Part shown: in pieces, positions 17,077 to 25,511 of the stretch
Numbering within the stretch: position 1 is the first letter of the stretch
Layout of the letters: every line of letters begins with the position of its first letter
Origin: Hyphomicrobiales bacterium
GTDB taxonomy: Bacteria > Pseudomonadota > Alphaproteobacteria > Rhizobiales > JAJFHB01
Length of the DNA stretch: 64,000 bases
NCBI GenBank assembly: GCA_021775755.1
Contig: JAJFHE010000039.1
Coordinates: 304,031 to 368,030, forward strand
Reading direction: 5' to 3'
Notes under the pieces: generated by a model
Told to the model about the DNA's origin: nothing
The model's input: the letters and a program-made list of their open reading frames with translations, nothing else
Databases searched by the model: none
Made by a program: the position numbers and the translations under genes

Positions 17077-18246
17077 GTGTCTGAAAACCAGAACAAACTC
17101 GTCATCAGAAATATAGGGCTCATTTTGAGCGGCATGCTGGAAAAGCCGATCCTGGATGGCGATGCAATCGTGAGCGTGGACGGCAAGATTGCGGGCATCG
17201 GCAGGGAAGCCGAACTCGACACGGACAATGCCGTCGTTGTCGACGCCAAAGGCACGACCGTTGCCCCGGGTCTGATCGACAGTCACGTTCATCCGGTAAT
17301 CGGCGACTACACGCCGCGCCAGCAACAGGTGAGCTGGATCGACAGCTGCCTGCACGGGGGTGTCACGACAATGATCTCCGCGGGCGAAGTTCACCTGCCG
17401 GGGCGGCCAAAAGACATCGTCGGCCTTAAGGCGCTGGCGATCGCCTCGCAGCGCTGGTACGAGAATTTCAGGCCGTCCGGCGTCAAGGTGCATGCCGGTG
17501 CGCCGGTCATCGAAGAGGGCATGGAGGAAGAGGACTTCAAGCAACTGTCGGAAGCCGGCGTCACGCTATTGGGCGAAGTCGGCCTTGGCAGCGTCAAGGT
17601 GGGGGATACCGCCAAGCAAATGGTTGCCTGGGCGCGCAAATACGGCATCCAAAGCACGATCCACACTGGCGGCCCGTCGATCCCGGGCTCCGGCCTCATC
17701 GACAAGGACGTCGTGCTGGAAGCGGACGCGGACATTATCGGTCACATTAATGGTGGCCATACCGCATTGCCCGACGACCAGATCGTGTGTCTGTGCGAGC
17801 AGTGCCAGCGCGGTATCGAACTCGTGCACAACGGCAACGAGCGTTCCGCGCTGCTGGCGCTGCGCACCGCCAAGGAACTCGATCAGATGGAGCGGGTCAT
17901 CCTCGGCACGGATTCGCCGGCGGGGTCCGGCGTGCAGCCGCTCGGCATCCTGCGCATGATCGCCATGCTTTCAAGCCTCGGTGACGTATCAGCCGAAACC
18001 GCGTTCTGCCTCGCCACGGGTAACACGGCGCGCATGCGCGAGCTCGACTGCGGGTTGATCGAGGAGGGCCGCTCCGCCGATTTCATTATAATCGATCAGG
18101 CGCAACACGCGCCGGGCAAAACGATCCTTGAAAGCATCGAACAGGGCAATCTGCCTGGCGTCGGCATGACGATCATCGACGGCGTGATCCGCTCCGAGCG
18201 CAGCCGCAACACGCCGCCGGCGACGATCCTGCCTGAGAGGATTTGA
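17077..18246 (+). CDS. ena: Enamidase (nicotinate degradation amidohydrolase)
   Basis: A 389-residue amidohydrolase. It opens the ring of 1,4,5,6-tetrahydro-6-oxonicotinate to give 2-formylglutarate and ammonia in the Eubacterium barkeri pathway. Metal ligands are His70 and His72 (DSHVHP), later His residues in STIHTGG and IGHINGG, and the Asp of LGTDSPAG. Long stretches agree with the known enamidase as I remember it: LHGGVTTMISAG, GRPKDIVGLKALAI, GVKVHAGA, GLIPLGILR-like VQPLGILRM and RNTPPA near the end. The start is GTG at 17077 after GGGAGGGAA. It converges, 11 bases apart, with the minus-strand operon that holds 6-hydroxynicotinate reductase and the hydroxylase. Confidence 0.85.
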   Translation: MSENQNKLVIRNIGLILSGMLEKPILDGDAIVSVDGKIAGIGREAELDTDNAVVVDAKGTTVAPGLIDSHVHPVIGDYTPRQQQVSWIDSCLHGGVTTMISAGEVHLPGRPKDIVGLKALAIASQRWYENFRPSGVKVHAGAPVIEEGMEEEDFKQLSEAGVTLLGEVGLGSVKVGDTAKQMVAWARKYGIQSTIHTGGPSIPGSGLIDKDVVLEADADIIGHINGGHTALPDDQIVCLCEQCQRGIELVHNGNERSALLALRTAKELDQMERVILGTDSPAGSGVQPLGILRMIAMLSSLGDVSAETAFCLATGNTARMRELDCGLIEEGRSADFIIIDQAQHAPGKTILESIEQGNLPGVGMTIIDGVIRSERSRNTPPATILPERI

Positions 18247-18257
18247 GGAGATCGGCT

Positions 18258-18845
18258 TTATCGCAAGCCGTCCTTACCCTCGGCTTCCTCCGCCTTCAGC
18301 CCGCCGACGCGGGGGAGGGGCCGGCCACTGTCCGTGACGGATACCGCGACCATGATCTCATTGGCGCGCGGGGCGTCGTTGAGGCGCACCTCCATGCCGT
18401 CGAAGTGGCTTCTGACATAGGCCGCGTCCTTGTGGCCGAGAGGCACGTCGAGGGGCTGGCCCGGGCCACCCATCTTTTTCGATGACGGCACCAGAGCGGC
18501 GCCTTTTTCAACCGCCTTGCGCAATGGTGCGCCAAGGCGCGGGTGCAGGATCGCGGCGGCGTGTTCAAGCTCGCCGTTCTCGCCGACCATGGCGGCCTTG
18601 CCGTAGCTTTCAGCGTCGGAGGCGCTGATGCCGAGTGCCGCCACGGCCTTTTCACCCAGCAGTCCGCCAAGCTCGGCGCCGATTTCCATAAGCGGTTCGA
18701 GGTCTTCGACATACTTGCCGGCGAACGGGTTCTCGATGACAGCGACTGCCGTTGCGCGACGCGTTGGCGGATCGATCTCGCGGCCCATTTCAAGCCGGGT
18801 TTCGTCCATGAATGTTGCGATTTTGCGGATCTTGGCGGTTGTCAT
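18258..18845 (-). CDS. DUF1185 (amino-acid synthesis family) protein, copy 1
   Basis: A 195-residue soluble protein of the PF06684 'AA_synth' type, with RRATAVAVIENPFAGKYVED at 28-47 and HKDAAYVRSHFDGMEV near 140. The family's biochemical role is not established to my knowledge. It is paralogous to the next gene upstream (shared NPFAGKY/NPYAGRY, AAYVRSHFD, LNDAP.ANE and GGLKA motifs), with which it overlaps by ATGA. It is the last gene of the minus-strand nicotinate operon. Both paralogs probably form one complex or act on related intermediates. Confidence 0.75.
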   Translation of the reverse strand: MTTAKIRKIATFMDETRLEMGREIDPPTRRATAVAVIENPFAGKYVEDLEPLMEIGAELGGLLGEKAVAALGISASDAESYGKAAMVGENGELEHAAAILHPRLGAPLRKAVEKGAALVPSSKKMGGPGQPLDVPLGHKDAAYVRSHFDGMEVRLNDAPRANEIMVAVSVTDSGRPLPRVGGLKAEEAEGKDGLR

Positions 18846-19426
18846 CTCAAACCATCCTCTCCCTTGATTTCCGAAGCCTTGAGGCCGCCGACGCGTTGAT
18901 GCACGCGGGCGCCTGTCGTCATAACAAGCGCCACCACCATCTCGTTCGCCTGCGGCGCGTCGTTGAGGCCGACTTCCATGGCGTCGAAATGGCTTCTCAC
19001 ATAGGCGGCATTAATGTGGGTGATGGGGATGTCGAGGCGGGCACCCGGTGCGCCGACCTTCTTTGTCGAGGCAACGATGGCTTTCGCATCGCCGAGACGC
19101 TCGCGCATCGCGTAGCCGCCGGGCACGTGCCACAGGGCGCCGTGTTCCAGTTCGCCGTTCGTGCCGACGATGGCACCCTTGCCGTAACCCTCAATCGCAC
19201 TCGCATCGCCGCCGAGTGCCGCGATGAGTGCGTCGGCCAATTCAAGACCGAGGGGTTTCAGGTCGTCCATCATGCCTTCGATTTCGGGCTCGTAGCGCCC
19301 GGCATAGGGGTTCGCGATGACCGCAGCGGCCGCAGCGCGGCGCAGCGGCGTTTGTGCGATCGGGCCACCCTCGTGAAAGATTTCCTCGACGGCGATGATC
19401 CGCTTGCGCTCGATGATGTCAGGCAT
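18842..19426 (-). CDS. DUF1185 (amino-acid synthesis family) protein, copy 2
   Basis: A 194-residue paralog of the downstream DUF1185 protein. It begins MPDIIERKRIIAVEEIFHEG and carries AAAVIANPYAGRYEPEIEGM, AYVRSHFDAMEVGLNDAPQA and a C-terminal RVGGLKASEIKGEDGLR, which copy 1 mirrors. I chose the ATG at 19426 because GGAGAA lies five bases upstream; a further ATG at 19438 is possible. It overlaps the UPF0280 gene by eight bases. Its role in nicotinate breakdown is unknown but its placement inside the operon is firm. Confidence 0.75.
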   Translation of the reverse strand: MPDIIERKRIIAVEEIFHEGGPIAQTPLRRAAAAAVIANPYAGRYEPEIEGMMDDLKPLGLELADALIAALGGDASAIEGYGKGAIVGTNGELEHGALWHVPGGYAMRERLGDAKAIVASTKKVGAPGARLDIPITHINAAYVRSHFDAMEVGLNDAPQANEMVVALVMTTGARVHQRVGGLKASEIKGEDGLR

Positions 19427-20330
19427 GGGCTTCTCCATACTGGGGCAGGCGCGCGGTGTGGCGGCCGGGCATTGAGAAGGCATCCGGTGCACCTTTTCGC
19501 CAGGCGAGTCGAGCCTGGCCGTCAAGCGTCAGGGCCGCGGCGTGGATACGGCCCGCGCCGACCAGTTCATCTGCATAGACCGTACCGCGCGACAACGCTC
19601 TCTGACTCTCTTCTAATGACAAATCGGCGACGTCGATGGTGATTGCACGGGCGCCAAGGTCGCTGTCCGGATCGACATCGTGGGCGGGGCAGCGTGAAAT
19701 TTTCGGGCTACCGGGAAGGTCGACGGCGTTTGCAATCATCGTGGCCGCCGCGTCGGCTTCGGCTGCGGTCGCAGCGAGAACGGTCACGGTGTCGGCAATG
19801 CCGCGGCTCAGGCTGCGGCCATGGCGTCCGCTTGTGGCAATGCCGCGCACGGCCATTGCGGCATCAAGGGTCAGCGCTCCGGCAAGAGCGGCAAGCCGTG
19901 GGTCGGTTACAAGGCCGACATCGAACCGGGCGCCGCGGTTGAGATAAATCGCGATGTCGCCGCCATTGTTGACATAGGCGCGCTGGAGGCGTCGGCCGAG
20001 ACACAATGCGTTCAGCACCTCATCGGCCACGGCGCCGGCGACGGCCGCCATCGGAGTGATGAACTGCGGTGCATAGGGGCATGCCGCGCGCGCCATACGG
20101 CGGGCAATCGCATCTTCAAACAACGGCTCGCCGGACCGGCACCGGCGGCGCAGACCCGGTAATTCGGCGACAAGGCCGCTCAGCACCGTGCCGAAGCGCG
20201 CCGTCGCCTGGCGATAGGCGGCTTCGACTTCCGCAACTTCGCCAAAGGCTTCGATGATGAGATCGATAGGACCATGCTGGAGATGCAGGCGTCTGCCGTC
20301 GGGCAGCAGTGCGGTGAGGGGACCGGTCAT
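19419..20330 (-). CDS. UPF0280 / ApbE-like protein
   Basis: A 303-residue soluble protein of the UPF0280 family, related in fold to ApbE flavin transferases. Visible marks are PMAAVAGAVADEVLNALCLG near 110, VNNGGDIAIYLNRG near 140 and RGIATSGRHGRSLSRGIAD near 190. The ATG at 20330 overlaps the stop of the 6-hydroxynicotinate reductase gene (ATGA), so the two are coupled. ApbE proteins attach flavin covalently to Thr or Ser in a target. A maturation role for the adjacent flavo-iron-sulfur reductase is an attractive but unproven inference. Confidence 0.75.
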   Translation of the reverse strand: MTGPLTALLPDGRRLHLQHGPIDLIIEAFGEVAEVEAAYRQATARFGTVLSGLVAELPGLRRRCRSGEPLFEDAIARRMARAACPYAPQFITPMAAVAGAVADEVLNALCLGRRLQRAYVNNGGDIAIYLNRGARFDVGLVTDPRLAALAGALTLDAAMAVRGIATSGRHGRSLSRGIADTVTVLAATAAEADAAATMIANAVDLPGSPKISRCPAHDVDPDSDLGARAITIDVADLSLEESQRALSRGTVYADELVGAGRIHAAALTLDGQARLAWRKGAPDAFSMPGRHTARLPQYGEAHA

Positions 20331-21820
20331 CTCGCTCCGCCGTTCTTTTTGCGTGCGAGACCGGGCTCGCCCGCGGGCCACGGACTGTCGGCCGGGTGGG
20401 CGACTCGGCGGCGGTCGCTCTGGCCGATAATATCGGTGAGGGGGCGCACGTCGGAGGTATGACCGCCAAGCGCTGAATAATCGCTGAGCCGCATAGTGAA
20501 CTCGATCGGTGCGACGATCGCGGGCGTTGGTACGTAGCCGAAGGAATTCTCCGGCATGCGCGTGACATCGACCATGATGGTGATGCCGCCGCCGGGCCAG
20601 ACATAGACCGGCGCACCGCCGCAGCTCACATAGGTCAGCGTGTCCTTGACGGACCGGGTGAGGCCGACCGGGTTCTCGGTGACGCCGGCGCGCAGCGAAC
20701 CGCCCGCGCCGCCGACAAAGAGGACCGAGCACATTGCCGGCTCGCAGTTCTCCGCGATCCGGTCGACGGACAGCCGCAAACGCTCCGGCAGTTCGGTTTT
20801 GACGGGCGCCAGATCGTCGTTGAGTTCGTAATAGGCATATTGTTCGCCCGTGGTCGACACCATGAGAAGACTCTGGCCCGGTCTGGCGATCTTGGGATTG
20901 AAATCGCCGAGAATCGTGAGCGGGTCTTCAATGTCCGTGCCGCCCCAACCGGTGCCCGGCTCCGCGACGCGGAAATAGCGGCCGGGTGTTGACTTATGCC
21001 CCTTGATCTTGATGCCGGTGTCTTCAATGCCGAGCACCTTTCCGGCCTGATGTTCGGACAGTACGCCGGTAATATGATCGTCGACCACGACCACGTCGTC
21101 GACATGTTCGTGCCACTGCTTGGCGAACATGCCGATGGTGGCGGAGCCGCACCCAACGCGCATGCGTTCTTCCGTTGCGCCGTTGATGATGGGTGCCTTG
21201 CCCGCCTGCACGACAATGGTGGAGCCGTCGTCAACTGTCATCTCGACGGGCTCGACATTGCACAGCGACATCAGCGTATCGCAGGTCACGCGGCCTTCCT
21301 TCTTTGAGCCGCCGGTCAGATGATTGACACCGCCGAGCGAAAGCATCTGGGAGCCGTATTCACCGGTCGTGACATGCCCGACGATCTCTCCCTTAACGCG
21401 CACGGCGTTTTGTTCGGCGCCCAGATGGCGGTCGGTATCGACTTTGATCTTCACCCCGCAATAACTGAAGATCGCCTCGGAAACGACGGTGACCATGTCA
21501 ACGCCTTCAACTTCGCGCGAGACGATAAAGGGGGCGGGTTTGTAGTCGGGATAAGTGGTGCCGGCGCCGACGGCGGTAACGAACACCGTGTCGGGCGAGA
21601 CGATCTTGCCGTCCCATTCATCGGTGTCGCCGGCGAAGGGCACGAGCTTGCCACCATCGTCTAGCGTACGCTCGACGATGGTCAGCGGGTCAACGCGAAT
21701 TAGGTTGCCGTCTTCGTTGGCGTAGCGGTCGCAGGCGCCTGCCTTGCCGTCGGCGATGTAACACATGACCGGGCAGGCATCGCAGCGGATCTTTTCCGTT
21801 TTACCCTTTGTTTCAGACAT
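20327..21820 (-). CDS. hnr: 6-hydroxynicotinate reductase
   Basis: A 497-residue enzyme of the type that reduces 6-hydroxynicotinate to 1,4,5,6-tetrahydro-6-oxonicotinate with low-potential electrons (reduced ferredoxin in E. barkeri). A [4Fe-4S]-type cysteine set is at the N-terminus: Cys13, Cys16, Cys20 and Cys30 (CDACPVMC ... AGACDRY). The remainder is the conserved body with VGCGSATIGMFAKQW and YVSCGGAPVYVWPGGGITIM. An NGAT sequence at 213-216 is a conceivable flavin attachment site. The start at 21820 overlaps the hydroxylase gene by eight bases. Gene neighbours (nicotinate-type hydroxylase and enamidase) complete the first three steps of the pathway, which strongly supports the call. 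Confidence 0.83.
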   Translation of the reverse strand: MSETKGKTEKIRCDACPVMCYIADGKAGACDRYANEDGNLIRVDPLTIVERTLDDGGKLVPFAGDTDEWDGKIVSPDTVFVTAVGAGTTYPDYKPAPFIVSREVEGVDMVTVVSEAIFSYCGVKIKVDTDRHLGAEQNAVRVKGEIVGHVTTGEYGSQMLSLGGVNHLTGGSKKEGRVTCDTLMSLCNVEPVEMTVDDGSTIVVQAGKAPIINGATEERMRVGCGSATIGMFAKQWHEHVDDVVVVDDHITGVLSEHQAGKVLGIEDTGIKIKGHKSTPGRYFRVAEPGTGWGGTDIEDPLTILGDFNPKIARPGQSLLMVSTTGEQYAYYELNDDLAPVKTELPERLRLSVDRIAENCEPAMCSVLFVGGAGGSLRAGVTENPVGLTRSVKDTLTYVSCGGAPVYVWPGGGITIMVDVTRMPENSFGYVPTPAIVAPIEFTMRLSDYSALGGHTSDVRPLTDIIGQSDRRRVAHPADSPWPAGEPGLARKKNGGAR

Positions 21821-24569
21821 TTGTGCCTTGTGCCTCCCGTATGGCTTGACGCACGCGATCCGGTGTTGCGGGCAGACGGCGGATGCGTGCGCCGGTGGCG
21901 TGCCGGATGGCATTCAAAATGGCGGGTGCGGTCGGTATCAGGACATGCTCGCCGAGGCCCTTGGCGCCAAAGGGGCCGTGTTCGTCTTCAACCTCGACAA
22001 TAAGAGACTGGATCTCAGGCACGTCGCCAAAGGTCGGGATAAGGTAATCGTGCAGGTTCTCGGTGCGGCCGGGAACGTACTCTTCCATCAGCGCCATGCC
22101 GATGCCCTGTGCGCACCCGCCTTCGATCTGGCCTTCGACGAGTACCGGATTGATGGCGCGGCCGACATCGTGCGCGGCAGTGATCTTGACGAGATGGACC
22201 TTGCCAAGCGCCATGTCGACGCGCAGCTCGACAATCTGCGCGCCATAGCCGAAGACCGCGTAAGGGATGCCCTGGCCGTTCTCGTCGAGCGGCCTGGTTG
22301 GCGGGTCGTAGGTTTCCAGCGCCACGAATACATAGCCGTCCGGGTCAACCGGCAGCTGACGCAGATCGATGGTGCGCGTGGCGTCGGCGTCGTCAACACT
22401 CAGTGTGCTTCCCCCGATCGAGAACGATGCGTGTTCGGAAACATTGGCATGACGCAGAATGCGCCGTTTCAAATCATAGCCGGCGAGCATCGCCGCTTTG
22501 CCGGTCACAAAAGTCTGGCGCGATGCGGAGGTCTTGCCGCAATCGGGCGTGATGTCGGTGTCGGCGGAGAGGATCTCTATGTCATGAACCGGCACGCCGA
22601 GCGCGTCGGCGCAGATTTGCGTGATCACCGTGTTGGCGCCCTGACCGATGTCGGCGGCGCCCTGATGCAACCTGACGCCGCCATCCGGTGTAATGCCGAC
22701 CTTGATGGTCGAGGGGTTGGGCAGGGATGTGTTGCCGCAGCCGTACCAGCACGAGGCGATGCCGATGCCGGCGCGCCAGCCGCTGCCATTGGCTGCGTTG
22801 TACTCCTCAGCCTCTTTGCCGGCGCGCGACCAATGGGGACGCAGTGCTTCAAGGCAGGCACCGATGCCGACGGATTTCTCGAACACCTGGCCGGTGACTG
22901 TCGGCTGGCCGTTCGTCAACACGTTGCGCAGACGAAATTCCAGCGGGTCGATGCCGAGCCGGTCTGCAACGTCATCGAATACTGCTTCCTGCGCGATGGC
23001 ACCCTGCGGCACACCGAAGCCGCGGAACGCTCCAGACGGCGCGCAATTGGTGTGCACGGCAGTGGCTTCCGCCTCGTAGTTTGGAATGAAATAGGGTCCC
23101 GATCCATGCACGGGCACGCGGTTTGCCACGGTGGGTCCCCAGCTTGCATAGGCGCCGGTATTGAACGTGCCGCGCAGTTCAAACGCGGTAATGCGGCCAT
23201 CGCTCGCGGCGCCGACGCGGCAGGTGATCTCGGAGGGATGCCGTTTGGTCGTCGACATCATCGATTCGGGCCGTGTGTAGGTGATGCGTACGGGACGCCC
23301 GAATTTCCAGGCGGCGAGTGCCACATACGGCTGCAATGAAATATCCAGCTTGGAGCCGAATCCGCCGCCGCAGGCCGTCGGGACAATGCGCACCTGATCG
23401 CCCGCCAGTCCGAGAACAACCGCCATGGCCTCACGATCCATGTGGGGGGCTTGCGTGCAGGCGTGGATTTCGATGCGGTCGCCGACGCGCCGGGCAAACC
23501 CCGCCTCCGGCTCGATATAGGCGTGCTCGACAAACGGCGTTTCGAACTGTCCTTCGGCGACGGCATCCGCGTCCGCAAAGCCTTGCGCAATGTCGCCGCG
23601 CGCGACACGGCCCTTGATCAGGATGTTGTTGTCGCGCCCCTCGTGCAGCCGGGCCGCATCTTCTTTCTGCGCTGCGTTCGGTGTCAGCAACGCAGGCCGC
23701 TCGTGCCATTCTATAGGGAAGGTGCTGAGATCGAGCCCGGTCATGACTTCCGCATCGCCGACAATGGCGGCGGCGGCTTCACCCCGGAACCGGCAGGCAT
23801 CTTCGGCAAAGGCCGGCTGATCGGCAAATGGCGGGATCACCCCGAACCGGTTTTCGCCGGGGATGTCCTTTGCCGTCAAAACGCCGACGATGCCCGGCGT
23901 CTCCGCCACAAACGCTTCGAGGTCTCCAAACGTAAAGCCTGCATGGTGATGCGGCGATCGGATGACGCGAACGACGAGTGCGCCGTCAGGCGCGTCGTCC
24001 GCGGCAAAGACATCGCGTCCGGTTACCTTGGGTTCGCCATCGAGCCGCCTTATTGGCGCGCCTATGGCATCGCCCGCAGAAGGCGTTTCCGCTGTGCTCC
24101 GGGGCTCGGCCGCATGCATCACCGCGTCAACGATCTTGCGGTAGCCGGTGCACCGGCAAAGGACGCCGCTCAACGCGTCTTCGACCTCTTCGCGGGACGG
24201 GGCAGGGCTTTGCTCCAGGAGGGTGGCCGCGCTCACCAGCATGCCCGGTGTGCAAATGCCGCACTGGGCGGCGCCGAATTCGAGGAACGCATCCTGCAGA
24301 CGGCTCAGCTGACCGTTTTCGGCAAGCGCTTCAACCGTCGTTACATTGCGTCCGCCGGTTTGCGCCGCGGCAACCATGCAGGCACATGTGAGTATGCCGT
24401 CGATACGCACCGAACAGGCGCCGCAGTCGCCGGCGTCGCAGCCGACTTTGGTGCCCTTGAGTCCAAGCCTGTTACGCAGGACTTCAGACAACCGTTCCGC
24501 AGGCGGTGCCTTGAGCGATACGGCCTTTCCGTTGACCGTAAAGTCGAGATCAATCAGCCCGCGCGACAT
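21813..24569 (-). CDS. Nicotinate hydroxylase: [2Fe-2S] domain fused to molybdenum subunit
   Basis: A 918-residue xanthine-dehydrogenase-family enzyme in which the iron-sulfur subunit is fused in front of the molybdopterin subunit. Cluster ligands are Cys44, Cys49, Cys52 and Cys64 (plant-type cluster) and Cys103, Cys106, Cys138 and Cys140 (CGICTPG ... CRCTGY). The Mo part has CGGGFGSKLD, GAFRGFGVPQ and the active-site Glu in GPFGAKGLGEH near the end. Expected reaction: nicotinate + H2O to 6-hydroxynicotinate. In E. barkeri the equivalent enzyme is split into four subunits and contains selenium; here there is no in-frame UGA and only two genes. The ATG at 24569 overlaps the FAD-subunit stop (TGATG). 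Substrate is inferred from hnr and ena. Confidence 0.83.
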   Translation of the reverse strand: MSRGLIDLDFTVNGKAVSLKAPPAERLSEVLRNRLGLKGTKVGCDAGDCGACSVRIDGILTCACMVAAAQTGGRNVTTVEALAENGQLSRLQDAFLEFGAAQCGICTPGMLVSAATLLEQSPAPSREEVEDALSGVLCRCTGYRKIVDAVMHAAEPRSTAETPSAGDAIGAPIRRLDGEPKVTGRDVFAADDAPDGALVVRVIRSPHHHAGFTFGDLEAFVAETPGIVGVLTAKDIPGENRFGVIPPFADQPAFAEDACRFRGEAAAAIVGDAEVMTGLDLSTFPIEWHERPALLTPNAAQKEDAARLHEGRDNNILIKGRVARGDIAQGFADADAVAEGQFETPFVEHAYIEPEAGFARRVGDRIEIHACTQAPHMDREAMAVVLGLAGDQVRIVPTACGGGFGSKLDISLQPYVALAAWKFGRPVRITYTRPESMMSTTKRHPSEITCRVGAASDGRITAFELRGTFNTGAYASWGPTVANRVPVHGSGPYFIPNYEAEATAVHTNCAPSGAFRGFGVPQGAIAQEAVFDDVADRLGIDPLEFRLRNVLTNGQPTVTGQVFEKSVGIGACLEALRPHWSRAGKEAEEYNAANGSGWRAGIGIASCWYGCGNTSLPNPSTIKVGITPDGGVRLHQGAADIGQGANTVITQICADALGVPVHDIEILSADTDITPDCGKTSASRQTFVTGKAAMLAGYDLKRRILRHANVSEHASFSIGGSTLSVDDADATRTIDLRQLPVDPDGYVFVALETYDPPTRPLDENGQGIPYAVFGYGAQIVELRVDMALGKVHLVKITAAHDVGRAINPVLVEGQIEGGCAQGIGMALMEEYVPGRTENLHDYLIPTFGDVPEIQSLIVEVEDEHGPFGAKGLGEHVLIPTAPAILNAIRHATGARIRRLPATPDRVRQAIREAQGTNV

Positions 24570-25408
24570 CACAATTTCTCCACGCAGCAGCCAATTGCGC
24601 GTCTGACCAGCTCTTCGACCGCCTCAAGCCGGTAGTCGGCTGTTCCGCGTATGTCGTTGATGGGGCTTAGATCTTTGAAATGCACCGGGCCGATGCGACC
24701 GGGAAGCGAGGCATCCAGCGCCGCGCCTGCGATGTCTGCCTCAAGTGCCGGCAGGCGAGTGGCGACCTCTGAACAGGCACCTGCGGCGATGCCGGACGAT
24801 GCCACCGTCGCGGCGTCCGTGGCCTGCAGGCGAACGGCGGCCATGGCGATAGAGATGACGAGATAACGCCGCGATCCCAGTTTGAGGAAATGCGACTGGC
24901 CGGCACAGGACGCTTTCGGGGCGCGCACGGATACCAGCAACTCGTCGCGCCGGCGGGCGGTCTTGCGGTTGCCGGTAATGAATTCGCTCAGCGGCAGTGT
25001 GCGGACGCCGGACGCGGAGCGCAGTTCCACTTCCGCGTCGACCACCAGCAGGGGCGGGACGCCGTCCGCGGCAGGCGAGGCATTGCAAAGGTTGCCCGCC
25101 ACGGTTCCCGCGTTTTGAATTTGAACCGACCCGACTTCTCTCGCTGCAAGCTTGAGCGCATCGAATGCCGGCGGCAGGGCCGATGCCGCAATGTCCGCCC
25201 AGGTCGTTAATCCGCCGATGTGCCAGTACTCGTCATCTTCGCGGATGCCGCGCAGCTGTTCTAGCGCTGAGATGTCCATGATGGGCTGCGTAAGCGGCCG
25301 GTCGCCCTGAGCGGGATAAAAGTCGGTTCCTCCAGCGAGGACGACCCAGCTTCTGTCAGCCAGAAGATTGAGTGCATCTTCCATGCCGTCTGGACGCGCA
25401 TAATTCAT
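24569..25408 (-). CDS. FAD-binding subunit of the molybdenum hydroxylase
   Basis: A 279-residue CO-dehydrogenase/XDH medium-subunit protein. The FAD loops VVLAGGTDFYPAQG (about 35) and AGTVAGNLCNASPAADGVPP (about 105) are the two family signatures. It passes electrons from the Mo and [2Fe-2S] centres of the following gene to an acceptor. It is the first gene of the minus-strand nicotinate operon, which runs FAD subunit, Mo subunit, reductase, UPF0280, DUF1185, DUF1185 with overlaps throughout. The start at 25408 gives the standard N-terminus (MNYARPDGMEDALNLL); the ribosome-binding site is weak. Confidence 0.84.
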   Translation of the reverse strand: MNYARPDGMEDALNLLADRSWVVLAGGTDFYPAQGDRPLTQPIMDISALEQLRGIREDDEYWHIGGLTTWADIAASALPPAFDALKLAAREVGSVQIQNAGTVAGNLCNASPAADGVPPLLVVDAEVELRSASGVRTLPLSEFITGNRKTARRRDELLVSVRAPKASCAGQSHFLKLGSRRYLVISIAMAAVRLQATDAATVASSGIAAGACSEVATRLPALEADIAGAALDASLPGRIGPVHFKDLSPINDIRGTADYRLEAVEELVRRAIGCCVEKL

Positions 25409-25511
25409 CACGCAGTCACCCGCGAAATCCAATTGTTCGTATGCTAACACTAATCTACCGTATCCAGTCTCCCTGTCAAACCTTGACGCAGCGGGAGAGC
25501 GGTGCTGGATC

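Noticed and set aside
21765..23339. A 524-codon open frame on the plus strand
   Set aside because: It is antisense to the molybdenum hydroxylase and carries no domain.
21813..24569. Possible selenocysteine in the hydroxylase, as E. barkeri nicotinate dehydrogenase contains selenium
   Set aside because: No in-frame UGA occurs, and the selenium of that enzyme is a labile cofactor ligand, not selenocysteine, so sequence cannot show it.
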